Origin: Desulfuromonas sp. SDB
Lineage (GTDB): Bacteria > SDB-A
Reading direction: 5' to 3'
Assembly (NCBI GenBank): GCA_001412365.1
Contig: LKUE01000249.1
Location: forward strand, 1 to 15,674
DNA length: 15,674 nucleotides
A model generated the notes under the pieces. The model made no database searches. It saw nothing but the letters and a program-made list of their open reading frames with translations, and was not told the origin of the DNA. The position numbers and the translations under genes are program-made. Positions 8,339 to 15,400 of the stretch are shown here, one piece after another (the stretch's first letter is position 1; each line of letters opens with the position of its first letter).

Positions 8339-8599
8339 TTATCTCACCACCATGAACTTCCCGGTTTCAGTTAAATAATCGGATTCCAAGCGGTAGAAGT
8401 AGATGCCTGATCTTTCTGATCTAAAGGGAATCTGATGGATGCCGGGAGAAAGAGTTCCGGAGATAGGCGTCTCCACCAGCCTTCCGGAGAGATCGTAAAC
8501 CTTAAGGATCAACTCACTCCCAGCAGGAATTGAAAACATAAAACTAACTTCTCCCCTATCTTCATAGGATAGTCGGTAGGAGAATTTATCGGGAACAGA
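8339..8599 (-). repeat. Copy 1 of a duplicated 3'-terminal segment encoding the sorting domain
   Basis: The last 86 codons plus stop of this giant gene match 12214-12474 at the DNA level without gaps. By hand count they differ at about 41 of 258 bases (84% identity), and in the 123 bases nearest the stop at only about 9 (93%). Identical runs include the 20-mer CCGGGAGAAAGAGTTCCGGA. G+C here is in the mid-40s percent, above the surroundings. The segment encodes the T9SS-like tail. Confidence 0.85.
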
Positions 8600-11500
8600 A
8601 GATATTTCTTCTTCTACTGAGGTAGGATCAACTGTAAAACTCCATATATTTGACCAGGAGCTTTCAAAACCAATATGATCATAAGCCTTAACCCTCCAGT
8701 AATATACGTCTGCAGGGAAAGTATAATATATATATTTTGTGGTATCAAAAACATCATATTGGTGTAAAGATACTGATAAATTACTGTCCAGTGCCCACTG
8801 TAATTGATAATAATCAACTCCGGGAAAGCTATCATAAGATGGATGCCAAAAGAAATTTACCGTACTATTGCTGTATCCTGCACTGTCCGGAGATATCAAC
8901 ACAACTTTCTCTGGATGGGTAGTATCACAGATCCCATTTAAATAAACATAATATGATGGGAAAAATGAATCACTTAAAAATACCTGCAATGAACATTGAT
9001 AATAGCCAAATGAATCCGGTTTATACATAATCTCAACTACTGATGAATCTCCAGGTTGGATAGTATCGGGATTTACATAATTGATTATTGAATATTCAGA
9101 CAGGGGTAAAATTAAACTATCTACGATAAGTTCTTGATAAGAGACATTATTAATTTTAAAATTCAATGTGCTTGAATCTCCAGGAGCTAATATTCCAAAA
9201 TCCAGTAAAGTATCGGATAAATACTGCCTAATTGATTGAAATTGATAGATATTACAATCGACATTGGACCCGTAAACTTCTATGAATCCGTCATTATTGC
9301 CATCTCCTACTTCTACACTTCTCATCGGACTACTGCCTGATCCTATATCACTAATAATCCAGCTAATACCGTTCCATGTTAATTCATATATATGACCGTT
9401 GCTGCAAGCTCCGTAAACCTCATTCATCCCGTCATTATTACCATCTCCAATATCTACACTACTCATATCAGCAATAGGGGAGTTGAGTTCACTAATTATC
9501 CAGATAGATCCTGTCCATCTAAATTGATATAGCATTCCATTGCTAGAAGCTCCATATATCTCATTCAATCCATCATTATCACCGTCTCCAACTTCTACCC
9601 AGTTATCTCCACCATATCCCATTTCAGTGATTTCCCAATTAGGATTTATCCACCTGACTTGATAAATATATCCATCGCGATCTGAAACATATGCTTCCAG
9701 AATTCCATCGTTATTACCATCTCCAATGGCAATGCATGTAAGATGATCAACTCCTAGGTTACCTAAATAATCTACATCCCAGCTAAATCCATTCCAATTG
9801 AACTTATAGATCTGTTGATCCCAATGAACTCCATAGACATCTGTTACTCCATCGTAATCTAAATCTCCTAAATCTACCCCGGTAATTGTTGAATTTGATA
9901 AAATCCCGAAATTTACTGTATCCCAGGTTATACCATTCCATTGAAATTGAAATACCTGCCCGTGGGAAAATGCGCTGTATATACCTAATTTACCATCATT
10001 ATTCCCGTCACCAACAACTGCTTTTCTAGCATGCTGAGATAAACAAAAATATACTTCAGTATAAACCCAAGCAATTCCATTCCAGTCTAATTGATCGATG
10101 AAACTTCCATCAATTAAACTGGTTCTTGCACAATAAATTTCCATTTCACCGTCAATATCACCATCGCCTATGGTAATCCCCTGTGCAGAAGAGGTATATG
10201 ATCCAATTACTGCTCTCTGCCAGCAATAATCTGTACTCTCCAGTAATTGGTTGACTGTAAAACACATATCCAAAGTATCTGAATTAACTAACAGATTATA
10301 GGTAACTGGTAATTCACCAGTTAAGTCAAAATCACAGGTGAGATAATTATCACTTTGAATGGAAATATTATTAGCGTAAATACTTGGATATCCTTCTTTC
10401 TGCAATTCAATAGAAGATACTCCCAGGTAAAATCCATCCCCGAAAATTTTAACTGAACTGGTTCCATTATTGGTGGCAGAATGAGGATAAATATCTGTTA
10501 CTGCACAAGAATATTCTCCCCTGCCGGTTAATTTTAAATATATAACCGGGAAATAAGGATCATTAATATACACTTGAGCTGAACAGGAATAAAATCCAAT
10601 ATTCAGAGGTTTGAATAATATACTTGCTAATACTGAATCTCCGGAATACAGAGTATCCGGAGTTGAGTAATTTAATAAAGAATATCCTGAGATTGGAAAA
10701 ATAATGCTATCCACAATAAGATCTTGATAGGATACATTTTCTATATAAATGTCCCAAATTGCTGAATCTCCTATACACATTTTACCAAAATCATGAATTG
10801 TGTCGGTTAAATAGGCTGGTTGAATCTGATATTGGTATAAGCGTCGGTCAGAAGTAACATCTTTAAAAAAAACATAAATATCTATAAAACCATTGTTATC
10901 AGCATCTCCTGAACAAATTCCTGCAATTTCATAACAATCCCTTAATTCAAGATTAGTTGAATTCCATTGTTCTGAAATCCACTTATGCTGAAATAGACTG
11001 TCATTTAAAGAGCTGTAAATTTCCATGCCACCATCATTATTACCATCCGCTATGGTAATAAAATCCGAATTGGCAATTACAGTTTGATTCCAACTACCCC
11101 CATCCCATTGAAATTGGCTTAAAATATAATCACCTGAATAAATTTCATTTGATCCGGAATTATCCCCATCCCCAAATGAAATTCTCCAATGGTCAGTTCC
11201 ACCAACAATTGTGGTTCTAACCCATTCACTCCCATTCCACTTATTTTGGTCTATTCGTCCACCACAAGCATAAACTTCTAATTCCCCATCATAATTACCA
11301 TCACCAACTACTACTCCGTCATTTTTATGCCCATGATAAACACCTCCCATACTATCAACGTTCCAACCACCGCCATCCCATTTTAATTGATAAAGTTGTT
11401 CTGAGAATGAGTAGCTCTTAAAGTAAATCTCATGTTCTCCATTATTATTTCCATCTCCAATGGTCAATGATTTAGGAGACCAATCACATAAACAAATAAT

Positions 11501-12136
11501 CAACTTATTCCAATAATTCCCATCCCATTTAAGCTGGTAAATACAATTATCTTCACATCCGGCATATATTTCTTGCTGTCCATCATTATCTGCATCTCCC
11601 ACTGCTAAAGAAATCATTAAATCATTACCATAGCCAATATCATTAATTTCCCAGGTTGAACCATTCCATTTGCACTGATAAATATGAGTTAGAGCAAGGA
11701 AATAAAGTTCCAGTTGTCCATCATTATCTGCATCACCAATTTGTGCATTTGGTACACCAAACCAATAATCTTGATATTCATGAATATCAATAATTTTCCA
11801 TATTGTTTCAGAATACCGGTGATTAACCGTAAAGCACATTTTTAATGTATCTGAATTAATTACGAGATTATAGGTAGTCATAAAAACTTCATCTAAATCA
11901 AAATCACAGGTTAGGTAATTATCTGCTTGGACATTGATATTTGAAGCATAAATACTGGGATAACCAGATTTCTGCAGTTCTACAGAACTAACTCCGGAAT
12001 TAAAGCCGCCCCCGTATATCTTCACCGGCTTAACCCCATCATTAGTCCCCGACTGGGGCCAGATATGGGTTACTGAGGAATGGATATTAAAAGTGCATAG
12101 TATTAAGATTAACAAGGATACTAAATAATATTTCAT
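8339..12136 (-). CDS. Giant secreted two-propeller surface protein with TIG, HYDIN-like, FN3-like and T9SS-type sorting domains
   Basis: A 1265-aa exported protein. In order: signal peptide 1-20; TIG domain 21-105; seven repeats 115-440; HYDIN/ASPM-like Ig domain 441-541 (LTDTIHDFG, then GDS, then FKPLNIGFYSCS); TIG 544-630; seven repeats 640-970; HYDIN-like 971-1070; FN3-like 1075-1170 (VYYWRVKAYD, WSFTVD); C-terminal sorting domain about 1180-1265 (KVYDLSGRLVET, SGIYFYRLE, KFMVVR). Each repeat of about 45-50 aa pairs a calcium-type loop (IGDGNNDGxxEIY, as in integrin FG-GAP/VCBS blades) with IYQxxWNGxxW, so seven-bladed propellers are likely. The sorting domain resembles type A signals of type IX secretion, predicting export to the cell surface. 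GGGAGGG lies just before the ATG. A paralogue with the same plan lies 77 bp upstream. The ligand is unknown; glycan or protein adhesion is the natural guess. Domain calls are by eye. Confidence 0.9.
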   Translation of the reverse strand: MKYYLVSLLILILCTFNIHSSVTHIWPQSGTNDGVKPVKIYGGGFNSGVSSVELQKSGYPSIYASNINVQADNYLTCDFDLDEVFMTTYNLVINSDTLKMCFTVNHRYSETIWKIIDIHEYQDYWFGVPNAQIGDADNDGQLELYFLALTHIYQCKWNGSTWEINDIGYGNDLMISLAVGDADNDGQQEIYAGCEDNCIYQLKWDGNYWNKLIICLCDWSPKSLTIGDGNNNGEHEIYFKSYSFSEQLYQLKWDGGGWNVDSMGGVYHGHKNDGVVVGDGNYDGELEVYACGGRIDQNKWNGSEWVRTTIVGGTDHWRISFGDGDNSGSNEIYSGDYILSQFQWDGGSWNQTVIANSDFITIADGNNDGGMEIYSSLNDSLFQHKWISEQWNSTNLELRDCYEIAGICSGDADNNGFIDIYVFFKDVTSDRRLYQYQIQPAYLTDTIHDFGKMCIGDSAIWDIYIENVSYQDLIVDSIIFPISGYSLLNYSTPDTLYSGDSVLASILFKPLNIGFYSCSAQVYINDPYFPVIYLKLTGRGEYSCAVTDIYPHSATNNGTSSVKIFGDGFYLGVSSIELQKEGYPSIYANNISIQSDNYLTCDFDLTGELPVTYNLLVNSDTLDMCFTVNQLLESTDYCWQRAVIGSYTSSAQGITIGDGDIDGEMEIYCARTSLIDGSFIDQLDWNGIAWVYTEVYFCLSQHARKAVVGDGNNDGKLGIYSAFSHGQVFQFQWNGITWDTVNFGILSNSTITGVDLGDLDYDGVTDVYGVHWDQQIYKFNWNGFSWDVDYLGNLGVDHLTCIAIGDGNNDGILEAYVSDRDGYIYQVRWINPNWEITEMGYGGDNWVEVGDGDNDGLNEIYGASSNGMLYQFRWTGSIWIISELNSPIADMSSVDIGDGNNDGMNEVYGACSNGHIYELTWNGISWIISDIGSGSSPMRSVEVGDGNNDGFIEVYGSNVDCNIYQFQSIRQYLSDTLLDFGILAPGDSSTLNFKINNVSYQELIVDSLILPLSEYSIINYVNPDTIQPGDSSVVEIMYKPDSFGYYQCSLQVFLSDSFFPSYYVYLNGICDTTHPEKVVLISPDSAGYSNSTVNFFWHPSYDSFPGVDYYQLQWALDSNLSVSLHQYDVFDTTKYIYYTFPADVYYWRVKAYDHIGFESSWSNIWSFTVDPTSVEEEISSVPDKFSYRLSYEDRGEVSFMFSIPAGSELILKVYDLSGRLVETPISGTLSPGIHQIPFRSERSGIYFYRLESDYLTETGKFMVVR
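9227..10219 (-). repeat. Seven tandem propeller blades (second propeller of the downstream giant protein)
   Basis: Residues 640-970 hold seven units, each with a GDxxxxDG loop: GDGDIDG, GDGNNDG, GDLDYDG, GDGNNDG, GDGDNDG, GDGNNDG, GDGNNDG. The first six are followed by a [WH]-rich strand with WNGxxW or a variant (WINPNW, WTGSIW); the seventh ends in IYQFQSI before the HYDIN-like domain. The period is about 140-160 bp. In the DNA the loop recurs as CATCATTATTnCCATCTCC-like strings (plus strand). Confidence 0.85.
10817..11794 (-). repeat. Seven tandem propeller blades (first propeller of the downstream giant protein)
   Basis: Residues 115-440 hold seven units with loops GDADNDG, GDADNDG, GDGNNNG, GDGNYDG, GDGDNSG, ADGNNDG and GDADNNG. 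Blades 1-6 carry W-[ND]-G-x-x-W or a variant (WISEQW in blade 6); the seventh ends in LYQYQIQ and runs into the HYDIN-like domain. The loops are less regular than in the second propeller, with one lost leading Gly (IADG) and N or S at the fifth loop position in three blades. Confidence 0.82.
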
Positions 12137-12141
12137 ACCAC

Positions 12142-12146
12142 CCTCC
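12142..12146 (-). promoter_or_regulatory. Strong ribosome binding site of the downstream giant gene
   Basis: Minus-strand GGAGG, inside GGGAGGGTGGT, lies 5 bases before the ATG at 12136. It is the best Shine-Dalgarno match in the window; most other genes here have weak or no such site. It supports both the start codon and high expression. Confidence 0.65.
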
Positions 12147-12213
12147 CACTTATATTTAATTATCTGTCTTTATTTAAAATATATCAATAAATGCAATATC
12201 TTAAATTAAAGAA

Positions 12214-12474
12214 TTATCTCACTACCATGAACTTCCCGGTTTCAGTTATATAATCGGATTCCAGTCGATAGAAGTAGATGCCTGATCTTTCTGATCGGAA
12301 GGGGATCTGATGGATACCGGGAGAAAGAGTTCCGGAAAGGGGAGTATCTACCAACCTTCCGGTCAGATCGTAGACCTTTATAGTCAATTCACTCCTGGTG
12401 GAAATTGAAAACATAAAACTAACCTTCCCCCTTTCTGTATAAGTTAGCCGGTAGGAAAATTTATCAGGAATGGA
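12214..12474 (-). repeat. Copy 2 of the duplicated 3'-terminal sorting-domain segment
   Basis: Partner of 8339-8599. Ends in the same SGIYFYRLESDY and TETGKFMVVR peptide stretches with only conservative changes between the copies. The similarity begins near the PDKFSYRL peptide and runs through the stop codon; the 77 bp after this stop and the 61 bp after the other show only a few shared bases, so the repeated unit ends with the gene. Confidence 0.85.
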
Positions 12475-15400
12475 GGAAATCTCCTCTTCCACTCCAGTAT
12501 AATCTACGGTAAAACTCCACACCTCCGACCATGGACTCTCTATACCCAATGAATCCCTCATCTTCACTCGCCAGTAATATAAAGATTCGGGTAAATCCTC
12601 CAAGAATAAAGTAGTGTCATCCGTTATATGATACTCATACATAGAAATAGTAAAATTACTGTCTAAAGCATACTGTAATCTGTACCAAAGCAAACTAACT
12701 GTATCAAGGGAAGGATGCCAGATGAAATTAACTGTATTATTACTATATCCTCCATTCTCAGGATAGATTAGATACACTGGGGTAGGACATATTGAATCAC
12801 ATATCCCAAATAAGCTTAAATGGTGAGTTGGAAAAAGGCTGTCACTTAGAAATATCTGCAATGAACACTGACTATAGCCCATGGAATCCGGCTTAAACAT
12901 AATACTAACTTCAGCTGAATCTCCGGGAACAATAGTGTCAGGTAATTCATTATTTACCAGGGAATATTCCGATAAGGAGATTATTAAGCTATCTATGATA
13001 ATTTCCTGAGTATTAACATTTTTGACAATCAAATTCCAGATAGATGAATCACCGGGAGATGAATATATTGTGTGTATTGTATCGGATAAATATTTAGGGA
13101 CAATTTTTAATTGATGAATATTTCTACCACCACCACCATAAATTTCTAACAAACCATCATTATCTCCATCCCCTATGTCGCCAATACCGCAATACGCATA
13201 ACCAAAGTTTGTTTTTATCCAACTATTATCAATCCACCTGAATTGGTAGATATAATCATCAGTATAGTTAAATTGAGCAGGTATGTAAATTTCTTCAATT
13301 CCATCATTGTCTGCATCTCCTATTGACATAGCATAAGAATGATCACTGACAAAAGATCCTAAAATTGTTTTAGTCCAAGAATAACCATTCCAATCAAATT
13401 GGTAAATTGTTGTATTTCCACCAGCTCCGTAAACTTCAATTTCTCCATCATTATCTACATCTCCTAAAGCCAATGCCCTCATAGGAATATTGCCATAACC
13501 AATATCAGTTGAAATCCAACTACTACCACCCCATTCAACCTGATAGATATGAGCATTATCAGAGGCAATGTAGATTTCTAGCTGACCATCATTATCACCA
13601 TCTCCAATTTCAAAATCATTTAAATCGCCATCTACTATTACTCCAAGATCAACTTTATTCCAAGCTATTCCATCCCATTTGAATTGATATAAATGTCCCG
13701 ACTCAGTAATTGCATAAAGTTCTAAATGACCGTTATAATCACAATCTCCAAAATCAATTTGTTCAAGATCATGAATCCCACCACAATAACCTACAAAGAC
13801 TGTATCCCATGAATATCCATTCCATTTAATTTGATATATATTTGAATAAGTTGTATAATCGTAAATTTCTATTATCCCATCATTATCAACATCTCCGATT
13901 CTGGTTCGGTTTAAACTATACTCATCAATAAAACAAATTTCTGTTATTGACCAATTAGTTCCATTCCAAAATAACTGGTCAATATGCCCTCCTGTTCGGG
14001 AACCATACACCTCTAACTCATCATCATGATTTCCATCTCCGATTGATACTCCATGTTCACTTGATATACCCAATTCAATATTGGTATGATAAAAAAAGTA
14101 ATCGCTGTATCCAAGAAAGTAATTTACCGTAAAACACATATCCAATGTATCTGAATTCACTACTAAATTGTAAGTGGTTGGAAACACTCCGTTTAAATCA
14201 AAATCACATACAAGACAATTATCACTTTGTACTTGTATATTAGTTGCATAAATACTAGTATATCCTAATTTTTGCAATTCTACAGCAGATATTCCTGAGT
14301 TAAAACCATTCCCGAAAATCTTAACTGTTTTTATATCATTATTAGTAGCTGCTGGAGGATAAATATCAGTTACTGAACTTAAATAATCACCCATCCCTGT
14401 CAATTTTAAGGATATTATTGGAAATACTGGATCATTACAGTAAATTTGAACTGAACAGGGATAAAATCCAATATTTTGCGGTTTAAACATAATATTAATA
14501 GCAGATGAATCACCTGGAAGAATAGTATCCGGGATAGAGTAATTTAATACTGAATATTCAGGCAATAAAATAACTATACTGTCAACAATAAGATTTTTAT
14601 ATAATACATTGTTTAAATATAATACCCACATTGATGAATCTCCAACATTTATTATATCAAAATTATATGAAGTATCAGATAAATATGCTGGGATAGTCTG
14701 ATAATGATATATATTACATTCATTATTGCCTTGAAAAACAGCACATATGTTTAATAATCCATTATTATCAATATCAGCAATATAAACACCTTTTACTCCA
14801 TATCCTGGTGGTCCTTGCCTTCCCAAATCTGTAATTTCAAATGGATATGTATTGATCCATTTTAATTGATAAAGATTTTCACAATAATTCGTATAAAGTT
14901 CAAATTCTCCATCATTATTTCCATCTCCAATTGTTAATTCAAATGGATTACTACTTCCTCTTAATACTGTTTGTTTATTCCAATTATAACCATCCCAATA
15001 GTACTGATAAATCCATCCATACTCATTAAGTTCATATATTTTTAGTTTATTTTCACTTTTCCCATCTCCAATTGCTATTGCTATAACATCTTTATTGTCA
15101 TAAGCAACAGTATCTCTATCCCAAGTATTTCCATTCCATACATATTGATATATTGTCCACCAATGGAAACCGTATATTTCAATATTCCCATCATTATTTC
15201 CATCTCCAATGATAATTTCACTTCCCCCATAATAACCTACAGTATCTATGTCCCATAAATTCCCAGTCCACTTATATTGATATATCAAATTATTATGCAT
15301 ACTATATAATTCAAATTCCCCATCATTATTACCATCTCCCACAATAATTTTTGCACCTAAACCACTTGCTACAGTATCTTTTAACCAATTACTCCCGTTC

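Noticed and set aside
8323-8339. Inverted repeat ATTCTT-AATCA-AAGAAT at the end of the giant gene, as a terminator
   Set aside because: A 6-bp A/T-rich stem without a following T run in the direction of transcription; also overlaps the stop codon.
8614-8922. Short frames of 73 codons (minus) and 61 codons (plus)
   Set aside because: Both fall inside the FN3-like part of the giant gene in other frames; no signs of independent genes.
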